Shown one piece after another: positions 17,746 through 26,764 of a stretch of 64,000 nt of DNA. Positions within the stretch are counted from its first letter, which is position 1; every line of letters begins with the position of its first letter. Position numbers and translations under genes: made by a program. Below the pieces are notes generated by a model, which made no database searches, was not told the DNA's origin, and saw only the letters and a program-made list of their open reading frames with translations. The stretch is from Paraneptunicella aestuarii. GTDB lineage: Bacteria; Pseudomonadota; Gammaproteobacteria; Enterobacterales; Alteromonadaceae. The stretch covers positions 3,410,001 to 3,474,000 of the forward strand of contig NZ_CP074570.1 of NCBI RefSeq assembly GCF_019900845.1, written 5' to 3'.

Positions 17746-18558
17746 ATGACAGTAAAACAACATTACCGCACCGTTTGGATATCAGACATTCACTTGGGAT
17801 ACCGCGACTGCAAAGCCGAATATTTGCTCGACTTTTTACACCACACCAAAATAGAAACCTTATATCTGGTAGGCGATATCGTTGATATGTGGGCGATGAG
17901 CAAACAGTTTCTGTGGCCAAAATCCCACAATGAATTATTTCATTACCTGATAGGACTCCCGGAAAAAGGCACAAAAGTTATTTATCTTCCCGGAAATCAT
18001 GATGAACCGGCACAAAAGTACGACGGCATGATGTTTGGCGAAGTGGCAATTCATCGTCAGTGTATTCACACCACAGCCGCCGGCAAACGCTTGCTTCTGT
18101 TGCATGGAGATCAGTTCGATCAGGAAGTCTGCTTTGGCCCCATTCACACCTGGATTGGTGATAAAGGCTACGACCTGCTTCTATTCCTAAACCGTTGGTA
18201 CAACAAGGCCAGAGCCTGGATAGGCTTTCCTTATTGGTCACTGGCGGGCTATATAAAAAGCCGTATCAGCGGGGCAAATAAGGCCATTGAACGCTATCGC
18301 AATGCATGTATCGATAAAGCTAAATCGATGGGACTAGATGGTGTGGTATGTGGTCATATTCACCACCCGGAAACCATTGAGCAAGAAGGAATCACCTACT
18401 ATAACGACGGTGACTGGATCGAAAACTGCTCAGCCTTAACGGAAGACTCCAAGGGTAATATCGAGCTGGTTTACTGGACGCAAATACGCTCAAAAGTAGA
18501 AATACTTCAACTCGACAGACAACTGGAACAAAAGTCTTCTGGGCAGAAAGCCGCTTAA
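17746..18558 (+). CDS. PlcP-like metallophosphoesterase (phospholipase C; LpxH-related family)
   Basis: The protein has 270 residues with a complete calcineurin-like metal site: WISDIHLG (Asp14, His16), GDIVDMW (Asp44), GNHD (84-86), HGDQFD and CGHIHHPE. Annotation pipelines usually call this family UDP-2,3-diacylglucosamine diphosphatase (LpxH). The context favours the PlcP branch, known from Sinorhizobium meliloti and marine heterotrophs. PlcP cleaves head groups from phosphatidylcholine, -ethanolamine and -glycerol lipids during phosphate starvation. The gene is preceded by Pho-box-like repeats and followed by an ornithine-lipid synthase gene that has its own Pho-like box. An LpxH-like role remains possible; presence of a separate lpxH elsewhere would argue for PlcP. 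Confidence 0.8.
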   Translation: MTVKQHYRTVWISDIHLGYRDCKAEYLLDFLHHTKIETLYLVGDIVDMWAMSKQFLWPKSHNELFHYLIGLPEKGTKVIYLPGNHDEPAQKYDGMMFGEVAIHRQCIHTTAAGKRLLLLHGDQFDQEVCFGPIHTWIGDKGYDLLLFLNRWYNKARAWIGFPYWSLAGYIKSRISGANKAIERYRNACIDKAKSMGLDGVVCGHIHHPETIEQEGITYYNDGDWIENCSALTEDSKGNIELVYWTQIRSKVEILQLDRQLEQKSSGQKAA

Positions 18559-18583
18559 CGCGTTGCTTTAAATCGGACTTTTA

Positions 18584-18608
18584 TTGTCATCAATCTGACA
18601 TCTGTCCT
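18584..18608 (+). promoter_or_regulatory. Pho-box-like repeat upstream of the olsF-like gene
   Basis: TTGTCAT (18584-18590), a 4-nt spacer and CTGACAT (18595-18601) closely match the CTGTCAT-N4-CTGTCAT PhoB consensus. An additional out-of-phase CTGTCCT lies at 18602-18608. The nearest -10 candidate, TATATT at 18634-18639, is further away than usual, so the exact promoter is uncertain. Confidence 0.55.
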
Positions 18609-18673
18609 GCACAGTTTCGTAACACAGTCCATTTATATTGCTTGTGGAACAAAAACATAGGTAATAACGACAA

Positions 18674-20395
18674 ATGTTCACTGTTGATGAAGTGCTCACC
18701 AAACACTATCCCCAGTTGGCAGAACGCCCCTGGTTGTTCAAATCCCTCAGCTTTATTCTACGCCACCTGTTACATGAATCAGAATGCAAGGAATTCGGCG
18801 AGCGCTACCCTCACCTGCAAGGGATTGATTTTGTTGAACAAGTGCTTGAATACTTTAACGTCAGCTATTCTGTTCGCGATACCGAAATAGAGAACATTCC
18901 CACCGAAGGCCCTGTTGTTATTATTGCCAACCACCCTATTGGTTCATTGGATGGACTCGCGCTTATCAAACTGGTCAGCGAAATCCGCCCCGATGTGAAA
19001 GCTATCGCCAATGAAATGCTGATGTCTTTAAAACCCTTACGTTCAATGCTGTTACCGGTGAATGTCATGACTGGCAGTTCTCGCAGAGAAGATATTGAAC
19101 GTATTAATCAGCATATTAATAGCGGCAAAGCACTTATTGTTTTTCCTGCGGGCGAAGTCTCTCGTTTGCGTCCTCATGGCGTGAGAGACACCAAATGGCA
19201 CACAGGCTTCGTACGCATGGCAATGTCAGCTAAAGCACCGATACTGCCAATTTTCATTGATGCCAAGAACTCCCCCTTATTTTACAGCGCGTCCATGCTC
19301 TACAAACCACTAGCCACCATGCTGCTAGTGAAAGAAATGTTTAAACATCGTCGTAGTGATTTGCCCATGCGTATAGGCAGATTGATCCCCTATGAATCCT
19401 ACGGTGACATGAAGATCTCCATTAAAGCCAAAACACGACTTTTCAAGCGTCATCTTTACCGCATAGGCAGCAATAAATCGGGTATTTTCAATACCCAAAA
19501 TGCTATCGCCGCTCCGGAAGACCGAAAAGAGCTGGCAAAAGCCATTAAAACCAGTTGTGAATTGCTGGGATACACTGCCGATGGCAAAGAAATCCATTTA
19601 TATCGTTATCAGGGAAGCTCTCCTATTTTGCGTGAAATAGGCCGTTTGCGAGAAATCGCTTTTCGGGCTGTAGGAGAAGGATGCAATAAACGTCGAGACA
19701 CCGACCAGTTCGACACGGAATATTTGCACCTGATACTGTGGGATAAGGAAGATTTAGAAATTGTTGGTGCTTATCGCTTGGGTGACGCCAAAAGGCTCAT
19801 TGAAACCCACGGCAAAGATGGGCTTTATTCAGCCACGCTATTTAATTATGACGACGCTATGACGCCCTATTTTGAACGCGGTTTAGAATTAGGCAGAAGC
19901 TTCGTACAACCAAAATATTGGGGCAAACGCAGCCTGGATTATCTTTGGTATGGCATTGGCGCGTTCCTAACACGTTACCCACAGTATCAATATCTGTTTG
20001 GGCCTGTCAGCCTGAGCAACAGCTTCCCGGAAGCAGCGAAAGAATTGCTGGTCGCCTTTTACCAAATTTACTTCGGTAACAAAGACAATATTGCCGTTTC
20101 CAAATGCCCCTACAACTTGCCCAAAGAACTACAAAGTGCTTTTAGTGGAGCTGATTACAAGGAAGACTTCACTAAATTAAAACACCTGTTAGCCAACATG
20201 GGCGTTGCGATCCCGACCTTGTACAAACAGTACACCGAGCTATGTGAGCCCGGTGGCGTACAGTTTCTTAGTTTCGGCGTAGACCCGGATTTTAGCGATT
20301 GTATTGACGGTCTTATTCTGGTTGACCTACACAAGCTAAAAGACAAAAAACGCCAGCGTTATATGCCTGATACCATTCAACAAGAGGTTGCCTAA
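18674..20395 (+). CDS. olsF: Bifunctional ornithine-lipid synthase-like protein (OlsF type: PlsC acyltransferase + GNAT)
   Basis: The protein has 573 residues in two halves. The N-terminal PlsC-like acyltransferase (about 75-260) has IIANHPIGSLDG (His87, Asp93) and IVFPAGEVSRLRP (about 155-168). The C-terminal GNAT-like N-acyltransferase half (about 310-540) includes REIGRLREIAFRAVGEG and LEIVGAYRLGD. This fusion is the OlsF architecture from Serratia and Flavobacterium, where the GNAT half acylates ornithine and the PlsC half completes ornithine lipid. The His-to-Asp spacing (H-x5-D) differs from the common H-x4-D, as I remember for OlsF-type proteins. The Pho-like box upstream and the PlcP-like neighbour indicate replacement of phospholipids by phosphorus-free ornithine lipids when phosphate is scarce. 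Confidence 0.8.
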   Translation: MFTVDEVLTKHYPQLAERPWLFKSLSFILRHLLHESECKEFGERYPHLQGIDFVEQVLEYFNVSYSVRDTEIENIPTEGPVVIIANHPIGSLDGLALIKLVSEIRPDVKAIANEMLMSLKPLRSMLLPVNVMTGSSRREDIERINQHINSGKALIVFPAGEVSRLRPHGVRDTKWHTGFVRMAMSAKAPILPIFIDAKNSPLFYSASMLYKPLATMLLVKEMFKHRRSDLPMRIGRLIPYESYGDMKISIKAKTRLFKRHLYRIGSNKSGIFNTQNAIAAPEDRKELAKAIKTSCELLGYTADGKEIHLYRYQGSSPILREIGRLREIAFRAVGEGCNKRRDTDQFDTEYLHLILWDKEDLEIVGAYRLGDAKRLIETHGKDGLYSATLFNYDDAMTPYFERGLELGRSFVQPKYWGKRSLDYLWYGIGAFLTRYPQYQYLFGPVSLSNSFPEAAKELLVAFYQIYFGNKDNIAVSKCPYNLPKELQSAFSGADYKEDFTKLKHLLANMGVAIPTLYKQYTELCEPGGVQFLSFGVDPDFSDCIDGLILVDLHKLKDKKRQRYMPDTIQQEVA

Positions 20396-20865
20396 CGGCA
20401 GCCTCGGTTTTACTTCCTCCCTATCCTCCCTATCCCCATTCGCCATCCCCCATTCGCGTGCGCAATAATTTATGCATACGAATTCAATGCCCTAAAACTT
20501 GTCCCTCAGCCCACAACCCGATAACGTTTATCGGTTTGTTAACAATTTGGTAACCATTCACCTTCTAAATAAGTGTGATTAACTGCAAGTCAGCCACAGA
20601 AATTTATCGCAGACTCGCCGCCTCTTTATTTAAGAAAGGAATCCATTGAGGCTCCACAGCCGCTTCGCCGATTCATTAAGTGAAAAGCAGGGCTGAGGGT
20701 CTGCTCAAAGCTTTCTGTTGCTGACTGATAGTTTGGAACAGCTATTTAGCGCAATTGACCGGGAAGGCTTCCAGCAAAAACGACAGGATGTACCAATTTA
20801 CATCACTTGAACGAAGGTAATGAATTACCGGGATCCCATATGGGACACCGACTAATGAGGATAGT
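20396..20865. other. Intergenic regulatory region upstream of the pullulanase gene
   Basis: No gene is seen in 470 bp. The region holds two palindromes near 20518-20545 (listed separately) and a further perfect palindrome TCCCATATGGGA (20834-20845) just before the ribosome-binding site GAGGA. It probably carries carbon-source control of the pullulanase gene. Confidence 0.5.
20518..20545. promoter_or_regulatory. Candidate LacI-type operator and adjacent palindrome
   Basis: CCGATAA-CGT-TTATCGG (20518-20534) is a perfect 7-bp inverted repeat around a CG-containing centre, the general form of LacI-family operators. TTGTTAACAA (20536-20545) is a second perfect palindrome directly beside it. The pairing with a starch-degrading enzyme gene makes a maltose/starch regulator site plausible. 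Confidence 0.4.
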
Positions 20866-23800
20866 ATGAGAAGCATCATTAATACCTGTCGCAATACGAG
20901 CCTTGCCGCTTCGCTGTTGTTACTACTCACGGGATGTTTTGATGGCAGTAGCCGTGAAAATCCCCCTAGCACTCCACCTACACCCGATCCTATTGTTTGC
21001 GAGGCTCCTGAAATCGCCAACGACAGTGGTGATGCCTGTGTACTTCCAGAACCAACGGTGACACCAGCGGACAATGAAGCCATTATTTTCTACAACCGTT
21101 CTGATGCAAATTACGAAGGCTGGGTACTGCATTTATGGAACAACGACAACTGCCCCAACACAGTAGCGGAACCTACCAACTGGCCTGAAGGGCCTAGCGT
21201 AGCTGGCGTTGACCCTGTCTACGGTGGATATTTCATCATTCCTTTAATGGAAGGCTATTCAGATTGCATGAACTTTATCGTGCATGACGCTGCTGGCGTG
21301 AAAGACATTTCACAGCAAGACTTGATGATGAATCTAACGGGCTCACGCATGGTCTGGACATTATCTGGCGTGAATGAAGTCTTTACTGAGCCCACAGTTG
21401 AAGTTGCTGTTGCAGTAACAGGCGCAGCAGCACATTGGGTAACGGCCAACACATTAGTATGGAATGTGGATACCGACACCACTAGCGAAGTCAGGCTGTA
21501 TCATTCCATGACGGCATCGTTGACCCTGGAAGAAGACGGCAGTATTTCGGGTGGTGAATATGTCACTCTGACCATGGGTGCAACAGAGAATGACCCGGCG
21601 GCAGAACTGATTAAACATACCAGTTGGCCTGCTTTTCACCTTGATATTACGAGTGAACAAGTCTCGAACCTGATCCGCTCACAGTTGTTAGCTGTCAGCC
21701 TGGACGCAGAAGGTAAAGTCATCGCGGCAACGCAAGTACAAATGCCTCGTTTGTTAGATAGCTTATTTACTGCTGGCGACAACGATGCCGACGAGCAAAG
21801 TCTAGGCTTGCATTATACCGAGCAAGGTATTCAAGCTGCCGTTTGGGCTCCCACAGCACAGCAAATGAAGCTGAATATTTATAATGCTGACAAATCACTG
21901 CAAAGCTCTATGGATATGGCCTACGACGCCAATACTGGTATCTGGAGCAGCGATATCAGTGCCGATATGGATCGCCTGTTCTACCGATTCGAAATCACGG
22001 TTTATCATCCTGTCAGTGGCAACGTAGAAACCCTTGAAGTCACTGACCCTTATTCTGTGAGTTTGTCAGCCAATGGTCGCTATTCACAATTTGTGGATCT
22101 GACCGATGCCGATCTCAAACCTGACAACTGGGATACTCATAACGTTCCGACCATTGCCAACCCGGAAGACGCTGTAATCTATGAAGGTCATATTCGCGAC
22201 TTCAGTGTATTCGATGAAACGGTAAATCCCGCTTCTCGTGGCAAATACATGGCCTTTGCGGAACCCAATTCAATTCCGATGCAACACTTACAAACTCTAG
22301 CGGACGCAGGTTTAACCCATTTCCATCTGCTACCAGCCAATGACATTGCCAGCATTGAGGAAAATCCTGAAAACACGGTTAATATTAACGATACCGTTGG
22401 CGACTTGTGCGCTATCAATAGCAATGCATCCGTTTGTGCCACACACGACAGCACCAGCACCTTATTAAGCGTATTTGAAAGCTTTGACCCAGCCACAACC
22501 GATGCGCAACAGTTGTCTAACGACATGCGCAATAGCGACAGCTTCAACTGGGGCTACGACCCTCACCACTTCAACACTCCGGACGGCAGCTATGCCTCAG
22601 ATGCCGATGGTGTCGCTCGAATCAAAGAAATGCGCGCCATGGTGCAAGGTTTGCACAACGTTGGCCTGCGCGTGGCGTTAGACGTGGTGTATAACCACAC
22701 CAATGCTTCCGGTATTAACACCAATTCGGTAATGGACAAACTGGTTCCGGGTTACTACCACAGATACAACGCCACGACAGGTAACATTGAACGTTCAACC
22801 TGCTGTGAAAACACAGCCACAGAACACCGCATGATGGAAAAATTCATGGTGGACTCGCTAGTGATGTGGGCTGAACAATACAAATATGATGCCTTTCGCT
22901 TCGACCTGATGGGACATGTTCCCAAATCTGCAATTTTAGCAGCAAGAAGCGCGGTGCAAGCCGTTGATGCGGATAACTACTTTTATGGTGAAGGTTGGGA
23001 TTTCGGCGAAGTCGCTGGTGACCAACTGTTTGAGCAAGCCACTCAGAAAAACATGGCTAATACCGAAGTGGGTACATTCAACGACCAAATCCGTGAAGCA
23101 GTGCGTGGAGCAGCAATTTTCAGTGGCAACAGCAGCACCGGAACCCTCGTCGTTCAAGATAAGATCCGTATGTCTCTAGCGGGCACTCTCACCGATTATC
23201 AGTTGGTGAATTCCAACAATGCTTACGTGAAAACCAGCTCTTTGGGTGGTTACGCTGGCGACCCTGCCGACATTATCAACTATGTCTCCAAACACGATAA
23301 CGAAACTTTATGGGATCAGCTGAACTACACATTGCCTGAAACCATTTCTTTGGAAAATCGTGTACGCGCACAAAACGTTTCTATGGCGATTCCATTATTA
23401 AGCCAAGGTGTTCCATTCCTGCAAATTGGTGGTGACTTCCTGCGCTCAAAATCCATGGATCGTAACTCTTATGATGCAGGTGACTGGGCTAATAGAGTCG
23501 ATTTCAGCTTACAAACCAGTAACTGGAATTCAGGCTTACCTTCACAACAGGAAAACGGCAGCAAGTACGAGCAAATTGCCGCCATGTTAGCTGATAGCAA
23601 TCGCGCGCCCAGCGCTTCTGACATCCAGTTTGCCGCCAGCGTCTTTCAAGAATTCTTGCGTATTCGTAGCGGTAGCCCGCTTTTCCGTTTAACCAGTGCT
23701 GAAGAGATTAAAAACCGCATCGGATTCCACAATGTGGGTTCTGATCAAACGGGCGGCCTTATCGTCATGAGTATCGACGATGGCACAGGTTTAACTGATC

Positions 23801-25044
23801 TTGACCCAGCCAATGATGCCCTTGTACTGATCATCAATGGTACGGATTCAGCATTGACGCACAACATCCCGACGGCTCAGGGCTTCACCTTACATGCCAT
23901 TCAAGCTAATTCCGTTGATGCCAATATTCGCACAGCGCAATTCTCTGCAACTGCAGAAGGTGGCGACTTCACGGTTCCAGCTTATAGCCTGGCGGTATTC
24001 GTGAAACCTCAAGGTGGACAGCAAGGTACAGGGTTATCACCCTTTGCAACAATCGGCACACCCGACACCGCTCCTTTTGGTGATACCAGCGTGTATCTGC
24101 GCGGCAGCATGAATGGTTGGGGAACAGACAACAGCTATAGCTACACCAGTGACGGCGTGTATCAGCTAAGCATTACTCTTGATGCAGGCACAGACTACGA
24201 GTTCAAAGTCGCTAGCGAAGACTGGAGTACAGTGGATTTCGGTGCATCAGGCGACACCACAGTTCAGCTTAACACCGCGCTCGCTTTAACGCGTTCCGGT
24301 GCGAATATGCATTTCACACCCAGTGAAAGTGGTAGCTATGTGTTCTCATTGGATGCTTCCGATCCAGTGTCACCAACGCTAACGGTTAAGGTAGAAGAAC
24401 CTTATGCCGGAACCAGCGTATATCTGCGTGGTTCCATGAATGGCTGGAGCGAAAACGACGCCTTTACCTACATTGGTTCAGGCCAATATGAAGTGTCAGT
24501 TGCGCTAACTGCGGGTGACTACGAATTCAAAGTCGCTTCCAGTGATTGGTCTACCGTTAACTTTGGCGCTAACAGTGCATTGGCGGTAAGCAGTACAGTA
24601 GATTTGGTCAACAATGGCGGCAATATCGCTCTGTCAGTCGCCAGTGATGGCACTTATGTATTTACATTCGATGCAGCGAATCTCGACAACCCAACAGTGT
24701 CTGTTTATGAAGCAGGCATGTATGGTGCAACTGAGATTTATGTGCGCGGCACCATGAATGGTTGGGGAACTGACGATGTCTTTAGCTTTGATGGCAGCCA
24801 TATTTATACGGCTCAGTTAACACTTGGTGTCGGCAACTATGAGTTCAAAATCGCCTCTGCTGATTGGAGCTCGGTGGATTTTGGTGCTGGACAAGCAGGT
24901 AATCAGGTTCAACTGGGTCAGGGTTTACAGCTAGCGCGTGTTGGCGGTGATATCAGCTTGAGCATTACTGAAGCAGGTGATTATCAGTTCCAGTTAAGAG
25001 GCCCAAATCCTGATGCACCTAAAATTAAGGTTAGCAAGCTTTAA
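20866..25044 (+). CDS. Lipoprotein pullulanase (GH13) with CBM41, CBM48 and three C-terminal repeat modules
   Basis: This 1,392-residue lipoprotein has lipobox LLTGC (Cys24) and a Pro-rich linker. A CBM41-like domain (about 68-175), an N-terminal pullulanase domain and a CBM48 domain (about 300-400) precede the GH13 catalytic domain. The active-site motifs are DVVYNH (Asp606), FRFDLMGH (nucleophile Asp680), GEGWDF (acid Glu709) and SKHDNETL (Asp811). After the catalytic C-terminal domain come three modules of about 106-109 residues starting near 1074, 1183 and 1289. Each has the pattern Y(L/V)RG(S/T)MNGW and ends in a strand, and they are probably starch-binding. The enzyme debranches alpha-1,6 links in pullulan, starch or glycogen at the cell surface. 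Confidence 0.95.
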   Translation: MRSIINTCRNTSLAASLLLLLTGCFDGSSRENPPSTPPTPDPIVCEAPEIANDSGDACVLPEPTVTPADNEAIIFYNRSDANYEGWVLHLWNNDNCPNTVAEPTNWPEGPSVAGVDPVYGGYFIIPLMEGYSDCMNFIVHDAAGVKDISQQDLMMNLTGSRMVWTLSGVNEVFTEPTVEVAVAVTGAAAHWVTANTLVWNVDTDTTSEVRLYHSMTASLTLEEDGSISGGEYVTLTMGATENDPAAELIKHTSWPAFHLDITSEQVSNLIRSQLLAVSLDAEGKVIAATQVQMPRLLDSLFTAGDNDADEQSLGLHYTEQGIQAAVWAPTAQQMKLNIYNADKSLQSSMDMAYDANTGIWSSDISADMDRLFYRFEITVYHPVSGNVETLEVTDPYSVSLSANGRYSQFVDLTDADLKPDNWDTHNVPTIANPEDAVIYEGHIRDFSVFDETVNPASRGKYMAFAEPNSIPMQHLQTLADAGLTHFHLLPANDIASIEENPENTVNINDTVGDLCAINSNASVCATHDSTSTLLSVFESFDPATTDAQQLSNDMRNSDSFNWGYDPHHFNTPDGSYASDADGVARIKEMRAMVQGLHNVGLRVALDVVYNHTNASGINTNSVMDKLVPGYYHRYNATTGNIERSTCCENTATEHRMMEKFMVDSLVMWAEQYKYDAFRFDLMGHVPKSAILAARSAVQAVDADNYFYGEGWDFGEVAGDQLFEQATQKNMANTEVGTFNDQIREAVRGAAIFSGNSSTGTLVVQDKIRMSLAGTLTDYQLVNSNNAYVKTSSLGGYAGDPADIINYVSKHDNETLWDQLNYTLPETISLENRVRAQNVSMAIPLLSQGVPFLQIGGDFLRSKSMDRNSYDAGDWANRVDFSLQTSNWNSGLPSQQENGSKYEQIAAMLADSNRAPSASDIQFAASVFQEFLRIRSGSPLFRLTSAEEIKNRIGFHNVGSDQTGGLIVMSIDDGTGLTDLDPANDALVLIINGTDSALTHNIPTAQGFTLHAIQANSVDANIRTAQFSATAEGGDFTVPAYSLAVFVKPQGGQQGTGLSPFATIGTPDTAPFGDTSVYLRGSMNGWGTDNSYSYTSDGVYQLSITLDAGTDYEFKVASEDWSTVDFGASGDTTVQLNTALALTRSGANMHFTPSESGSYVFSLDASDPVSPTLTVKVEEPYAGTSVYLRGSMNGWSENDAFTYIGSGQYEVSVALTAGDYEFKVASSDWSTVNFGANSALAVSSTVDLVNNGGNIALSVASDGTYVFTFDAANLDNPTVSVYEAGMYGATEIYVRGTMNGWGTDDVFSFDGSHIYTAQLTLGVGNYEFKIASADWSSVDFGAGQAGNQVQLGQGLQLARVGGDISLSITEAGDYQFQLRGPNPDAPKIKVSKL

Positions 25045-25125
25045 ATAAGGGTTTCTGAGCTAACCTAACCACTGATATAACATCTTAAACAGGTCATCAG
25101 TCGAATATACGCGGCTGATGATCTG

Positions 25126-26298
25126 CTAATACAGCAAATCTGTCAGTAAATCCGCGTAGATATCTTCCAGCGTTACCAAATCTGAAATATTAATTCGCTC
25201 GTTAACCTGATGAATGGTTTTATTAGGCACTCCCACTTCCACCACCTGAGTATGTTCTGACGCGAAGAAACGGCCGTCTGAAGTACCACCAGCCGTCGAT
25301 AACACCGGGAATTTGCCAGTGTTACGATGAATCGCCCTTTCCACAGAAGCAATTAAGCACTGATCCATACCTGTAGCGGTAAAATAAGGCTCACAGGCAC
25401 GTTCCCATTCAAGTTCAAAGTCGCTAGTAACGGCTGACAACTGAGCACCAATTAGGGCTTCAAGTTGCGCTTGAGTATAGTTATGGCTATAGCGAATATT
25501 GAAGCAAATCGAGCACTTGGCTGGCACTATGTTGTCGGTAAACTCGCCGGAATCAATATGGGTGATTTGCAGACTGGTTCCCGGAAAATCATCGCTTCCA
25601 GTATCCCATTCAATGGATTCAAGCGCATTAATCACCTTCGCCATTTTATGAATCGCATTGTCGGCATACTGTGGATAAGCCACATGCCCCTGTTTTCCTG
25701 TCACACGCACTTGTGCTGACACTGCGCCTCTGCGCCCAACTTTAATGGTATCGCCAGTAGTATGCTTAGACGTCGGTTCTCCAACAATGCACTGGTCGAT
25801 TTGAATTCCCTGTTCATCCAGGTATTGCTTTATTGCCTTGCTACCAAATTCCGCTTCACCTTCTTCATCGCTGGTGATCAGCCATAAAAAACGCACATTT
25901 AAAACCGAAGACAGTTTTAGCACTCGCTCACTCGCTGCCAACATGGCCGCCAAGCCGGTTTTCATATCTGCCGCACCACGCCCAATGAGTTCATCCATGA
26001 TAATTACAGGTTCAAAAGGGTTAGTCTTCCAACGCCCAAGATCACCGGGGGGGACAATGTCAGTATGCCCGGCAAAGGCCACCGTGCGTTCACCTTGCCC
26101 GATTTCGGCAATCAGGTTCTTTACACCCTCAACCTCAAACTGATGGCATTTAAAACCTAATGCACTGAGCTTGCCTGCCAACCAATCCTGGCATCCCGCG
26201 TCCAAAGGCGTAACGGAAGGACGATAGATCAATTCAAAACTGTAAGGGATAGATTTGGCATAAGCGGGAACAATGGAACGAGAGGCGGAAAAATTCAT
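25126..26298 (-). CDS. dapE: Succinyl-diaminopimelate desuccinylase
   Basis: This 390-residue M20-family di-zinc enzyme of the lysine and peptidoglycan (meso-DAP) pathway hydrolyses N-succinyl-LL-DAP. The motifs are AGHTDIVPPGD (His and Asp), GRGAADMKTG (bridging Asp), TSDEEGEAEFGS (catalytic Glu), VGEPTS and, near the C-terminus, TIHQVNE (last zinc His). The dimerisation domain sits in the middle (GRRGAVSAQVRVTGKQGHVAYP). It is about 15 residues longer than E. coli DapE at the N-terminus, with no nearer internal Met. It is probably monocistronic. Confidence 0.95.
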   Translation of the reverse strand: MNFSASRSIVPAYAKSIPYSFELIYRPSVTPLDAGCQDWLAGKLSALGFKCHQFEVEGVKNLIAEIGQGERTVAFAGHTDIVPPGDLGRWKTNPFEPVIIMDELIGRGAADMKTGLAAMLAASERVLKLSSVLNVRFLWLITSDEEGEAEFGSKAIKQYLDEQGIQIDQCIVGEPTSKHTTGDTIKVGRRGAVSAQVRVTGKQGHVAYPQYADNAIHKMAKVINALESIEWDTGSDDFPGTSLQITHIDSGEFTDNIVPAKCSICFNIRYSHNYTQAQLEALIGAQLSAVTSDFELEWERACEPYFTATGMDQCLIASVERAIHRNTGKFPVLSTAGGTSDGRFFASEHTQVVEVGVPNKTIHQVNERINISDLVTLEDIYADLLTDLLY

Positions 26299-26501
26299 GA
26301 TATAGACCCAAAGCAGTTTTTCATTGGGCGCTAATTACAGCGAAAATGAGTGACAAAATGATGTCGGGAAAACGACAAGCTCATGACATACAATTCCACG
26401 GGTAACTGAATTTCCAGAGACTTACTCTATTCACACTGACAAGTTAGCGTCTATACTATTAAAAACATAGACATAAGAATAACAAACTAAAGGAAAATCA
26501 C

Positions 26502-26669
26502 TTGGTAAGGCTACTGTTTTTAATCCCGATAATACTCTGCTTGATATGGGGGATTTATCTCCGACAAAACGGCTATTCTCTTGGTCAGGGCAAAAAGGGA
26601 TTTATCTATATTCTAATATTCTCAAGCGCTATCGCCGCCTTTTATACCTTAATGCTTTTTATTACCTAA
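26502..26669 (+). CDS. Small two-helix membrane protein (55 residues)
   Basis: The frame starts with TTG at 26502 behind AAAGGA (6-8 nt upstream). It encodes a first membrane helix (LLFLIPIILCLIWGIYL), a short basic Gly-rich loop (RQNGYSLGQGKKG) and a second helix (FIYILIFSSAIAAFYTLMLF). The two-helix pattern with a positive loop and the good ribosome-binding site support a real gene. I have a vague memory of similar short proteins in Alteromonadales. Function is unknown. It lies divergent from dapE. Confidence 0.6.
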   Translation: MVRLLFLIPIILCLIWGIYLRQNGYSLGQGKKGFIYILIFSSAIAAFYTLMLFIT

Positions 26670-26707
26670 AGGACGTGGCTAAAGGGCTGAGCTAAAGAGA
26701 GAATAGT

Positions 26708-26739
26708 GCAAGCTGGCACGCTATCGACAACCAGCTTGC
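26708..26739. terminator. Inverted repeat between the small membrane gene and oadB
   Basis: GCAAGCTGG (26708-26716) and CCAGCTTGC (26731-26739) form a perfect 9-bp stem with a 14-nt loop between two convergent genes. There is no T-run, so it may be a weak terminator or a protein site. Confidence 0.45.
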
Positions 26740-26764
26740 GCAAACAGATGAACTCCCGTCGATA

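Noticed and set aside
17746..18558. LpxH (UDP-2,3-diacylglucosamine diphosphatase) as the primary name
   Set aside because: The metal motifs fit the wider family, but Pho-like boxes and the adjacent ornithine-lipid synthase favour PlcP. LpxH is kept as an alternative.
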